From NCBI GenBank assembly GCA_047528275.1, contig CP180023.1:1116001-1180000 (forward strand): DNA of 64,000 bases, read 5' to 3'. The DNA comes from G039954875 sp047528275 (lineage in GTDB: Bacteria > Bacteroidota > Bacteroidia > Flavobacteriales > Blattabacteriaceae). The translations under genes and the position numbers were made by a program. Below, one piece after another: positions 30,215 through 37,545 of this stretch. The notes below the pieces were generated by a model that was not told the DNA's origin, made no database searches, and saw nothing but the letters and a program-made list of their open reading frames with translations. Position 1 is the first letter of the stretch. The number at the start of each line of letters is the position of its first letter.

Positions 30215-32725
30215 ATGAAAAATGAAAATCAATCCGAGAAAGCAGAAAGAAAATATCTTGATATCGACCTTTTTAGGTTTTTGAACCGAGTACTTATCAA
30301 TTTAAAATGGATGATTACATCTATTTTTTTTGCTTTGCTCATCACTTTCCTTTTCAACAGGTATGCAGATCGCCAATATAAAGCAGAATCCTTACTTCAT
30401 GTCGCTAAAGAGGGGATCAATCCTTTTTTATCGAGTGCTACTTCCGTAAATTTTGTCTATGGAGGAGTCAATGATAAGATGAGTACCTTAGAGGCCATCT
30501 TAACTTCTCGGACACATAATGAGAAAGTCATTGATGCTTTGGACCTTTTAACTACTTATTACCAAGTAGGGACTATTAAAACGGCCGAAGCTTATAAAAA
30601 AGAAGTTCCCTTTGTTGTCGAATATGATCAAGATCACTATCAATGGGTCGGACAAACTTTTAATGTAGAGATGGTAGACGATCAGATTTTCAAACTTCAT
30701 ATCAAAAAAATAAGAAATATCGGTTTGTATCACTTGAAAAGTGGAGAGACCTTTCTCCAAAACGAAGATTTTATTGAAAAATATGCTGAAAAGCTGCAAG
30801 AGGAAGGTACATACAAATTTGGTCAATGGATCAAAACTCCTCTCTGCAAGTTTAGATTGGTGTTTAAATCATCCAAATCCTATCTTCAATACCTCAAAAA
30901 CAAACATTATCAATTCGTGCTCAATGTCAAAGACGAGTTGATCAATCAAATGATCAAGCAGATACAGACCAGGGATAAAGATGGTAGCGACGAATACCCA
31001 TTGGCTTCGTTAATCACCGTTGTAATGAAAGGTAAAAATTTGAATAAGATCGTCGATTATATCAATACTTCCAATAAGATATTGACCAAAAATCAATTGA
31101 ATCAAAAAAATAGGGTTCCTGAAAACACTGTCCGGTTTATAGAATCCAAGCTCTCTATCATAAAGGATTCTATGTCAAAATCTTCCGAAGAATTAAAAGG
31201 TGTCAGGTCATCAGACCGAATCATAGACCTGAGTTCCCAAGGTTCTAATGCTTTAAAAAGCGCCGTAGATCTAGAGATGCAAAAGGCAAGTGTAGAGCGG
31301 CAATTGGAAATATTACTCTTGTTTAAAAATCATTTACAACGAGGAAATTACAAGTCCTTAATATCACCTTCTTTAGCAGACATTAATGACCCTGCCCTAA
31401 TGGAGAATATTAAGACAATCAATGGGTTGTATCAAGAACAACAAAAACTTACTGAAATATACAATCCTTCGGTTAAACCTGTTCAAGAAATCAACCGGCG
31501 GATCTCTCTTTTGAAAACCCAAGCACTCAGTGCTGTCAATAGCTATGTTACCGGTGTACGTTCTCAAATCCATAGCCTGAGTACTCAATTATCCAGGATA
31601 GATAGCCAAGTCAGAACATTACCTTCAAAAGAACAGAAGTATGTAGAAGCACAACGGCTTTATCTCATCAACAATCAGCAATACAACCAAATGCTTATCA
31701 AATTGAATGAAGCCTTGTTGACCAAGCAATCCAATGTGTCAGACATCGATATCATAGACCCAGCAAAAAATATTGGACAACCTTACATCTCTCCGCGTCC
31801 GATGCTTAATTATGCTATTGGTTTATTGATAGGTTTTTTCCTCCCTATGATGTATATGTTTGCAGTAGAGGTTTTTGATAATAAGGTAAAAATCATAGAT
31901 GATGTGATCAAGTACATCAAGGCACCTTTGATCGGTACCATAGGTGAAAGTAGCCATGATAATAATTTGGTAGTATTAAACAAAACCAAATCAGGAATAG
32001 CGGAAAGTTTTCGGGCCATCCGCTCAAATCTGAAATTCATTTATGATAAAGACCGTTCTGAAAAAAGCAGTGTGGATATAGAGAATCCTAATTATAATCG
32101 AATTATTTTGATTACCTCATCTATTTCCGGTGAAGGAAAAACCTTTGTATCTATTAATTTATCCTCTGTATTTGCCTTGAGTCATAGGAGAACATTATTA
32201 ATAGGGACGGACCTTAGAAAACCAAAGATTTTCAGCGATTTCAATATAAAAAATGATGTGGGGTTGAGCAATTATCTAGCAGGTCAAGCCACAAAGGAAC
32301 AGATCATTCAGCATACCAGAATTCCTCATTTAGATATACTTACCTCTGGACCTGTACCGCCCAATCCTTCAGAATTATTACTCAGCGAAGCATTGACTAA
32401 GTTGATTAATAATGTAAGGAAAGAGTACAAATACGTTATCTTAGATACTCCTCCGGTAGGTCTAGTAGCTGATGCCTATGAACTGATGAAGTTCTCTGAT
32501 GCCAATCTCTACATCATTCGAAACAACTACAGTTACAGAGACCAATTCCTATTTATAGATGACAAATATAGAAGAGGAGAATGTCCTAACTTGACTTTTA
32601 TCTTGAATGGATATACTCGACCGAATTACGGCTATGGATACGGTTATGGATATTTCGAAGAAGACAGCAACATGATCAAAAATCATTGGTTGTACAAAAT
32701 AAAGCATTATTTAGGTATGAAATGA
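30215..32725 (+). CDS. Wzc-like polysaccharide co-polymerase and tyrosine autokinase
   Basis: The 836-residue protein has two membrane helices (LKWMITSIFFALLITFLF near 30-47; MLNYAIGLLIGFFLPMMYMF near 530-549) flanking a large periplasmic coiled-coil domain. A cytoplasmic BY-kinase domain follows, with Walker A SSISGEGKTFVSINLSS (about 635-651), Walker A' LIGTDLRKPKIF, and Walker B YVILDTPPVGLVADAYE (about 735-751). The tail has the Tyr/Gly cluster PNYGYGYGYGYF, which fits the autophosphorylated Tyr cluster of this family. Together with the Wza-like lipoprotein it controls chain length and export. The single-chain (Proteobacteria-like) arrangement is usual in Bacteroidota. All motifs are intact. 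Confidence 0.93.
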   Translation: MKNENQSEKAERKYLDIDLFRFLNRVLINLKWMITSIFFALLITFLFNRYADRQYKAESLLHVAKEGINPFLSSATSVNFVYGGVNDKMSTLEAILTSRTHNEKVIDALDLLTTYYQVGTIKTAEAYKKEVPFVVEYDQDHYQWVGQTFNVEMVDDQIFKLHIKKIRNIGLYHLKSGETFLQNEDFIEKYAEKLQEEGTYKFGQWIKTPLCKFRLVFKSSKSYLQYLKNKHYQFVLNVKDELINQMIKQIQTRDKDGSDEYPLASLITVVMKGKNLNKIVDYINTSNKILTKNQLNQKNRVPENTVRFIESKLSIIKDSMSKSSEELKGVRSSDRIIDLSSQGSNALKSAVDLEMQKASVERQLEILLLFKNHLQRGNYKSLISPSLADINDPALMENIKTINGLYQEQQKLTEIYNPSVKPVQEINRRISLLKTQALSAVNSYVTGVRSQIHSLSTQLSRIDSQVRTLPSKEQKYVEAQRLYLINNQQYNQMLIKLNEALLTKQSNVSDIDIIDPAKNIGQPYISPRPMLNYAIGLLIGFFLPMMYMFAVEVFDNKVKIIDDVIKYIKAPLIGTIGESSHDNNLVVLNKTKSGIAESFRAIRSNLKFIYDKDRSEKSSVDIENPNYNRIILITSSISGEGKTFVSINLSSVFALSHRRTLLIGTDLRKPKIFSDFNIKNDVGLSNYLAGQATKEQIIQHTRIPHLDILTSGPVPPNPSELLLSEALTKLINNVRKEYKYVILDTPPVGLVADAYELMKFSDANLYIIRNNYSYRDQFLFIDDKYRRGECPNLTFILNGYTRPNYGYGYGYGYFEEDSNMIKNHWLYKIKHYLGMK

Positions 32726-33230
32726 TTTGGAAAAACATTTTTAATTATCTTCTATTGATTAACCTAATATTCCTTATCGGGATGGGGTGATTTTTTTTAT
32801 TGATAGCCGTTATGAGTATAGAATTTCGTTCTTTTAGATGGTTTTATTAGATCTGTTTAGGTAGGAGGTGGATGTATGTTTCGATTTTATAAAATCAAGA
32901 CGATGTATTTACTTATGGGTTCTTCAACTTCTATGACCAGATATCCTAGAATCTCCAGAATAAAAAGTTATCTACGTAAGTAGAAATTGGAGATGATCTT
33001 TCACAGTTGATCAATGTATTGAATGGTGAGATGAGCTTTGTCGAGTCTCGTCCAGATATACCCGGAATTGCAGATCAACTTGAAGAAGGAGATCAAATCA
33101 TACTTTTGGTGAAACCGGGTATCATTGGGCCGACCAAGATAAGATTTAGAGATGAAGAATACTTACTCTCCCAATAGCCCAATCCAGAGGTGTATAATAA
33201 AAACTCCTCTGGACAGAGAAAATGAAAATC
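32726..33230 (+). pseudogene. second initiating sugar transferase, decayed
   Basis: Fragments are LLLINLIFLIGMG (membrane helix, about 32750), DDLSQLINVLNGEMSFVESR (from about 32991; normally DELPQLxNVLxGxMSxVGPR), PDIPGIADQLEEGDQIILLV and KPGIIGPTKIRFRDEEYLLS (to about 33174). The last matches the PGITxxAxxxFRxE variant seen in Bacteroidota sugar transferases of undecaprenyl-phosphate type. The FxxYKFRTM block is disrupted, and stop codons and frameshifts are present. It follows the Wzc-like gene directly and is the last trace of the polysaccharide cluster. Confidence 0.85.
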
Positions 33231-33252
33231 AACAGGGAATATGTAAAAAATT

Positions 33253-33270
33253 GATCGTTTCGTAACGATC
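33253..33270. terminator. probable bidirectional terminator between converging genes
   Basis: GATCGTT (33253-33259), loop TCGT, then AACGATC (33264-33270) form a perfect 7-bp stem. An A-run precedes it and TCTTTT follows. It lies between the end of the polysaccharide cluster and the stop of the reverse-strand regulator. Confidence 0.6.
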
Positions 33271-33298
33271 TCTTTTATCTATATAAAACGTTATTTCC

Positions 33299-33658
33299 TT
33301 AGGTACTTCCTCGATACTTATCCTCAACACGAGGCGTATAACTTCTAAACATACCATCTTCAAAAAATACTACGATACGTTCAACAGCTTGAGAATGCTC
33401 TAAAATTTCATGATCCTCGAAAGGTAGAGAAGAGGATATCGACTTCAGGATTTCAGTAGGATTTTCTTTACCAGTCAACAACCAATCCAAATTTATTTCA
33501 GGAAAAGCCGTGTGAATTTTCAAGATAATTTCTAAACTGGGCTTGTTTCTACCAGAAAATATATGGGAAACATTTGACCTCGTTACCCCGATCTTGTCAG
33601 CAAATGCAGCAGGTGACAAGCCGTGATCCAACATGATTTTTTCAATCCTGGAAACCAT
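33299..33658 (-). CDS. XRE-family helix-turn-helix transcriptional regulator
   Basis: The 119-residue protein counts from ATG 33658. A TTG two codons upstream is less likely because it lies inside the promoter palindrome. The HTH covers about residues 1-60: IEKIMLDHGLSPAAFADKIG then VTRSNVSHIFSGRNKPSLEI (recognition helix), followed by LDWLLTGKENP. This is the form of Bacteroidota XRE regulators. The C-terminal half (VERIVVFFEDGMFRSYTPR) is a short tail without a known enzyme motif. It is divergent from an M14 peptidase gene, and palindromes with the core TACA-NN-TGTA lie at its own start and upstream of that gene. It most likely represses itself and its neighbour. The frame is intact. Confidence 0.85.
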   Translation of the reverse strand: MVSRIEKIMLDHGLSPAAFADKIGVTRSNVSHIFSGRNKPSLEIILKIHTAFPEINLDWLLTGKENPTEILKSISSSLPFEDHEILEHSQAVERIVVFFEDGMFRSYTPRVEDKYRGST

Positions 33659-33672
33659 ATACAAATGTATAT
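33657..33672 (-). promoter_or_regulatory. operator-like palindrome over the regulator's promoter and start
   Basis: ATATACAAATGTATAT is a palindrome apart from its central AA. The minus strand reads TACATTTG inside it, an exact -7 element. The ATG of the regulator overlaps its edge, so the transcript would be leaderless and a bound repressor would block the promoter. Confidence 0.6.
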
Positions 33673-33851
33673 AATTTATTCATGTAAAAAATTATCGATT
33701 TTATCACGGAATTTTTTTTAGGGAAATGATTAAAATTTACTAAAATTATACATTGAGGTAGTTTATATTAAAATGCTTATTAATAAGTAATTAGTAATAA
33801 TAATTATACTTTATTCAATAGGGGAAATTAAGGTTTACAACCCTAAACAAT

Positions 33852-33877
33852 CATCTATTTACATTTGTAAATAGATG
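33852..33877 (+). promoter_or_regulatory. 26-bp operator-like palindrome (12-bp arms)
   Basis: The left arm CATCTATTTACA and the right arm TGTAAATAGATG are exact reverse complements around TT. The core TACATTTGTA is shared with the two other sites in this interval. It lies 46-71 bases upstream of the M14 peptidase ATG (33923). Confidence 0.7.
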
Positions 33878-33891
33878 GAATCATTTGTTGT

Positions 33892-33909
33892 TTTTTACAT
33901 TTGTAAAAA
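33892..33909 (+). promoter_or_regulatory. operator-like palindrome overlapping the M14 gene -7 element
   Basis: TTTTTACATTTGTAAAAA has 8-bp arms around TT. Its TACATTTG (33896-33903) matches the Bacteroidota -7 consensus. Transcription would start near 33909, about 14 bases before the ATG at 33923. Confidence 0.7.
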
Positions 33910-33922
33910 CATATTTATTGTG

Positions 33923-35062
33923 ATGTTCGACATTCATTCGTTAGAGAAGACTTACGACCAATTCAAAGAAAAAAATATTTCATCTAGAGTTTTCAGACAT
34001 GTCGAATTGTTAGTAGAGCTCAAAAAATACCAAAATCTTTGCACCATTGATCCTATTGGATATTCTGTAGAAAGAAGGGGGGTCTTTAAACTTTCATGGG
34101 GTACTGGACAAAAAAAGGTGATGATCTGGTCTCAAATGCATGGTGATGAAACTACCGGTACAATAGCCCTATTAGATGTATTGAATTTTTTCCAAGAAAA
34201 TGATCCGTTGGCACAGTTCTTAAGTGCTCGTTTAGAGATCTCATTCATCCCTATGCTCAATCCTGACGGAGCAGAAAAATTCCAAAGACGCAATGCTATA
34301 AATATTGATCTAAACCGTGATGCACGAGCCTTACAGTCTCCAGAGATTCGGATACTTTTTAATCAAGTACAACAACTTCGTCCCGATATACTTTTTAATT
34401 TGCATGATCAGAGGAGTATATACCACGTTGGCTCGACCCCTCAACCGGCTGTCTTGTCTTTCCTGGCTCCAGCTGAGGATGCTCAACGTACCATCACAAA
34501 AAATAGGAAAAAGACTATGGGCCTTATCGCTTGTATCGAGAAAGAGCTTAGCTTAGTCATCCCAAATATGATCGGGAGGTATTCTGATGAATTTTACCCT
34601 ACAGCTACTGGAGATTGTTTCCAACAATTAGGCTACCCTTGCATACTTTTTGAGGCTGGGTATTACCCTAACGATCTACAGAAACAACAAAGTAGGAAAT
34701 ACAATGCTCTGGCTATCTTAGCAGGATTTTACATCCTAGCTGTAGAAGAAGACCTTGGACGATATCATTCATATTATTTCTCTATTCCAGAAAATGGAAA
34801 AAAACTCCTAGATAAGATTTATAGACAGTTGAGGATTCGAAATGGCTCCATTGAACTTACAGTAGATATTGGTCTGATGATTAATGAGCAATACAATTCT
34901 CGTACTCATGAGCTTCATTTCATCCCCCAAATCATGGAAATTGGAGATCTGATACAATTCTTCGGTCGTGAGGAGATCCAAACAGATGGTAAATATTATC
35001 TTGGAGAAGACGGTAGTACATATCCTCAACTCGGTAGATCTGATGCATTTCAGCTCGTTTAG
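33923..35062 (+). CDS. M14-family zinc carboxypeptidase-like protein
   Basis: The protein is about 379 residues from ATG 33923. The frame extends upstream to an ATG inside a palindrome, but the predicted transcription start lies at about 33909. The M14 metallo-exopeptidase signature is clear: zinc ligands in MHGDETTG (His73, Glu76), NPDG (about 113-116), a substrate-binding RNAINIDLNRDAR block (about 123-135) and the third ligand in LFNLHDQ (His161). The FEAGYYPND segment may hold the catalytic Glu. It has no obvious signal peptide, so it may act in the cytoplasm on short peptides or acylated amino acids (M14 and succinylglutamate desuccinylase/aspartoacylase enzymes share this fold). It is probably under the divergent XRE regulator. 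Confidence 0.85.
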   Translation: MFDIHSLEKTYDQFKEKNISSRVFRHVELLVELKKYQNLCTIDPIGYSVERRGVFKLSWGTGQKKVMIWSQMHGDETTGTIALLDVLNFFQENDPLAQFLSARLEISFIPMLNPDGAEKFQRRNAINIDLNRDARALQSPEIRILFNQVQQLRPDILFNLHDQRSIYHVGSTPQPAVLSFLAPAEDAQRTITKNRKKTMGLIACIEKELSLVIPNMIGRYSDEFYPTATGDCFQQLGYPCILFEAGYYPNDLQKQQSRKYNALAILAGFYILAVEEDLGRYHSYYFSIPENGKKLLDKIYRQLRIRNGSIELTVDIGLMINEQYNSRTHELHFIPQIMEIGDLIQFFGREEIQTDGKYYLGEDGSTYPQLGRSDAFQLV

Positions 35063-35141
35063 TCCATATGACCAATTAGATGATAATAGATGATGAGTAT
35101 AGTTTAAAAAAATAGATTTATTTTACTGTAATATTAAGATA

Positions 35142-35764
35142 ATGGAACGATTAATAAAAACAAATCCTAAAAATCCGCAAATTCGTCTTATAGAGAGAGT
35201 TGTAGGGGATTTGAAGAAGTTTGCATTGATCATATATACCAAATATACTATCTATGGTCTAGTTTGTTACATTACTCATATAAATGCGATGTATAGGTTC
35301 TATAAAGTGGAAAATATCAGGCTTGAAAAGGTTCGTTTTTTTTCATCTGTAATGATCTGATCCATCTTTCTCACTACACGAATCCTATACCAAGCAGCAT
35401 TTTCAAAAAGATGAAGAAGGCCTTGCTTGGCCCTTTCACTTTTATTTTATCGGTAGTCAATAACTTACCTTTAGATTTCACAGCCAAGAAGACTGTAAGG
35501 ATACGCATCCCAGATAATCTCATCCCACGTGAAATCTTGAAGCAATTAGGACATCCCATCGCTTCGATTTCTATCTATGATGACGATGAAGTGATCGAAT
35601 ATATAACAGATCCAAAACTAATTATTGAAAAATATGACAAGCTTATCGATATCGTCATCGACGGTGGCTATGGAGATAATGAGGATTTTACCGTGGTAGA
35701 TTTGAGTCAGAATGATCCAGTGATTTTGAGAGAAGGTAAAGGACAGTCGGGAAATTTTCTGTAG
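35142..35764 (+). pseudogene. tsaC: threonylcarbamoyl-AMP synthase (TsaC/Sua5 family) with a single frameshift
   Basis: The first part reads ERLIKTNPKNPQIRLIERVV and LIIYTKYTIYGLVCYITH. The second reads MKKALLGPFTFILSVVNNLP, VRIRIPDNLIPREILKQLGH, ASISIYDDDEVIEYITDP and VIDGGYGDNEDFTVVDLSQN. They are in frames that differ by one base. Adding one T to the run of eight at 35336-35343 joins them through FICNDLIHLSHYTNPIPSSI with no stop, giving about 207 residues, the normal family length. The enzyme makes the first intermediate of the universal t6A modification of ANN-decoding tRNAs. The usual PTDTxYGL reads TKYTIYGL, so an active-site segment has also changed. Sequencing error or rescue by slippage is possible. 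Confidence 0.85.
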
Positions 35765-35770
35765 ATATTT

Positions 35771-36460
35771 TTAGGAAGTGTAGGTCAAGTGATTGAGAAG
35801 TCTCCCATTTTTACATTTGACGATGCGAGCGGGACAATTCTTGATAATGATAAGGTCATGCTTGATTATCAAGACGGAAGTATTTGTCTCACGAGCAATA
35901 TTTAAAAGAAGTTGCAACATTTTTTGAGAGGTCTCCAGATCAAGGTTTCCTGTCGGCCCATCAGCAAGGATCAACTTAGGATGCTTCAATAAAGTTCGGT
36001 CAATGACGATACATTATTACTCTCCTCCAAAGAGTTCGTGAGGTCGCTTGTATCTCTTGGTAAGCGTGTTGACATTGTATAGGACTTCATTAATATGATC
36101 GTCTATTTTGTGAATATCCGACAAGTCGGTGAATCTTAATACAAATTTTAGATTCTCCTTTACATCCCGATTCGAAATCAGTTAAAAGTCTTGAAAAACA
36201 ATACCTAACTTTCTTATTAAGTAAAAAATTTATCGTCGTTTGAGTTATCTCAAGTCATATTCTACTACCTTACCTTCTCCTTTTAGTAGAAGTAATTCAT
36301 CATATAGATTCCTCAGGAAACTATTCTTATCAGTACTTGCCTTCCCGATGAGATAACAACCCTCATCACGTTTTAGGGAGAAATTTACTTTATTCAGAAC
36401 TAAAAAATTCTCTTGATATATGGAGGGATTGCTTAGGGAGATCGTTAGGCCTTTATTCAT
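35771..36460 (-). pseudogene. ftsE: ftsE (cell-division ABC ATPase), decayed
   Basis: The N-terminal fragment 36245-36460 reads ISLSNPSIYQENFLVLNKVN, with the Walker A position now GKASTDKNS instead of GxxGxGKS. KGEGKVVEYDLR follows. The C-terminal fragment 35771-35989 contains PKLILADGPTGNLDLETSQK (Walker B, where family members read LADEPTGNLD) and VLIIKHDLIIIKNCPARIVK. In between, minus-strand text still shows traces such as DVKENLKFVL-like residues and the signature region, broken by frameshifts. Both the P-loop lysine context and the catalytic Glu are altered. FtsE works with FtsX at the divisome, and loss is known from other reduced genomes. Confidence 0.85.
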
Positions 36461-36523
36461 CTAAAGCAAGGAATCTATGAAATAGAAGAAAACAAGGGTC
36501 TAAATTAAATGAATTGCTTCTGA

Positions 36524-36664
36524 TCATTTAGTGACTGTCAATTGTCTTCTACCTTTGGCTCGTCTTCTGGCTAATACTTTTCGACCATTTTTAGTGCTCA
36601 TGCGTTTAATAAAACCATGTTCGTTGACTCGTTTTCTTTTCGAGGGTTGATATGTTCTTTTCAT
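36524..36664 (-). CDS. rpmH: 50S ribosomal protein L34
   Basis: The 46-residue, very basic protein starts MKRTYQPSKRKRVNEHGFIK and continues RMSTKNGRKVLARRRAKGRR before QLTVTK. This is the canonical L34 sequence, with the MKRTxQPSxxKRxxxHGFxxRM block intact. L34 is a core component of the large ribosomal subunit. The gene is too short for many ORF callers. A TAAGTTTG promoter element lies about 50 bases upstream, at the end of the preceding gene. It stands between dead ftsE and a small membrane protein, and is intact. Confidence 0.96.
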   Translation of the reverse strand: MKRTYQPSKRKRVNEHGFIKRMSTKNGRKVLARRRAKGRRQLTVTK

Positions 36665-36714
36665 CTGCTTCTTTAGTTTTCTTCAATCCCTATGAGATAG
36701 AGCAATGTGAGGGG

Positions 36715-36722
36715 CAAACTTA
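36715..36722 (-). promoter_or_regulatory. -7 promoter element of rpmH
   Basis: The minus strand reads TAAGTTTG, an exact TAnnTTTG. The predicted leader to ATG 36664 is about 44 bases. The element abuts the stop codon of the upstream gene (36723-36725). Confidence 0.5.
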
Positions 36723-37097
36723 CTATTTTATCCGGATATTTTTGATTACAGCTATTTGATCTTGATTTTCAATTTGAAAAATGATCTCTTTCTGCGAATC
36801 GACTTCTAAATAATAGATCTGATAAATAGGGAAAGGTTTTTTTTGGGCTTGGCTTTCTCCGAAATTGATCTTACCATTAATCAAAAGTTTTGACCGAATG
36901 AAAACTGGATCGCGATAGCAACCTAGAGAAAGAGGATATTCGCTAGTTTGGAAATGGATCTCTTTTCTTTTGATCTCATTCAAGATCCGTTGATTGGGGA
37001 AGTAAGCACAAGAAGTGGCTCTACGACCGAATAATAGGCTAACGATAATCATACCTAAACTCACTCCAAATAAAAAATATCCTAAACGTTTAATCAT
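36723..37097 (-). CDS. small membrane-anchored hypothetical protein (DUF4258-like)
   Basis: The 124-residue protein has one N-terminal hydrophobic helix (LGYFLFGVSLGMIIVSLLFG, about 5-24) and a soluble remainder. The segment TSCAYFPNQRILNEIKRKEI (about 28-47), a later Cys-containing SLGCYRDPVFIRSKLLINGK and an ending of short beta-like strands resemble a widespread small Bacteroidota family with a CxYFPNxRVL motif (DUF4258-type). Function is unknown. The frame is intact in a region where most neighbours are dead, which suggests it is still under selection. It is on the same strand as rpmH and tsaE. Confidence 0.7.
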   Translation of the reverse strand: MIKRLGYFLFGVSLGMIIVSLLFGRRATSCAYFPNQRILNEIKRKEIHFQTSEYPLSLGCYRDPVFIRSKLLINGKINFGESQAQKKPFPIYQIYYLEVDSQKEIIFQIENQDQIAVIKNIRIK

Positions 37098-37172
37098 ATG
37101 TATAAGTGGGTAAAATTTTATATTTTAATCGAAGGTAACAGTTAGTTACTTTTGATCCTTTTTTTTCTATTA

Positions 37173-37545
37173 TCATGCTATGGTGGGAATGGGTAATAAA
37201 TATTTGACCCTTTCAGACCATTCAATCAGAGAAATTGCATCGGAATAAAAGTAGTCTTCATAACCTAGATCGTAGAATTCTATTTCATTTTTGATGCAAT
37301 AAAAATTAAATTGATAGATCTTATGTTTTAAAATGATATATTCTTTGATGATAGAGGAGGTGGGATTACTTATCGCCTCAATACTCCCTAAGGATTGATA
37401 AAGAAAATAGATCAATGGGGGTTCCCAAGCCCATATCACCTTGAAAGGCGAGATGCTATGCAATATAATCTCCCACAGTGGTCCATTGGTCCATGAAATG
37501 TACGTTAAAGCAAATAGCTATAGTGTCTACTTCGGTTCGAAAATG
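37173..37545 (-). pseudogene. tsaE: tsaE (t6A biosynthesis ATPase), decayed
   Basis: Minus-strand fragments read EVDTIAICFNVHF (N-terminus, in the frame that fuses to the porX end), LAFQGDMGLGTPIDLF (P-loop, where the family has GxMGxGKTT, so the Lys is lost), then from about 37393 IEAISNPTSSIIKEYIILKH, KIYQFNFYCIKNEIEFYDLG, YEDYFYSDAISLIEWSERVK and YLLPIP. The latter blocks match the TsaE SPTF, NEY, HFDxYR, DLGxxEYF and xIEWxE motifs. Two frame changes and loss of the Walker A lysine make an active protein very unlikely. TsaE helps TsaB/TsaD cycle in t6A synthesis. The porX-tsaE neighbourhood is standard in Bacteroidota. Confidence 0.87.
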
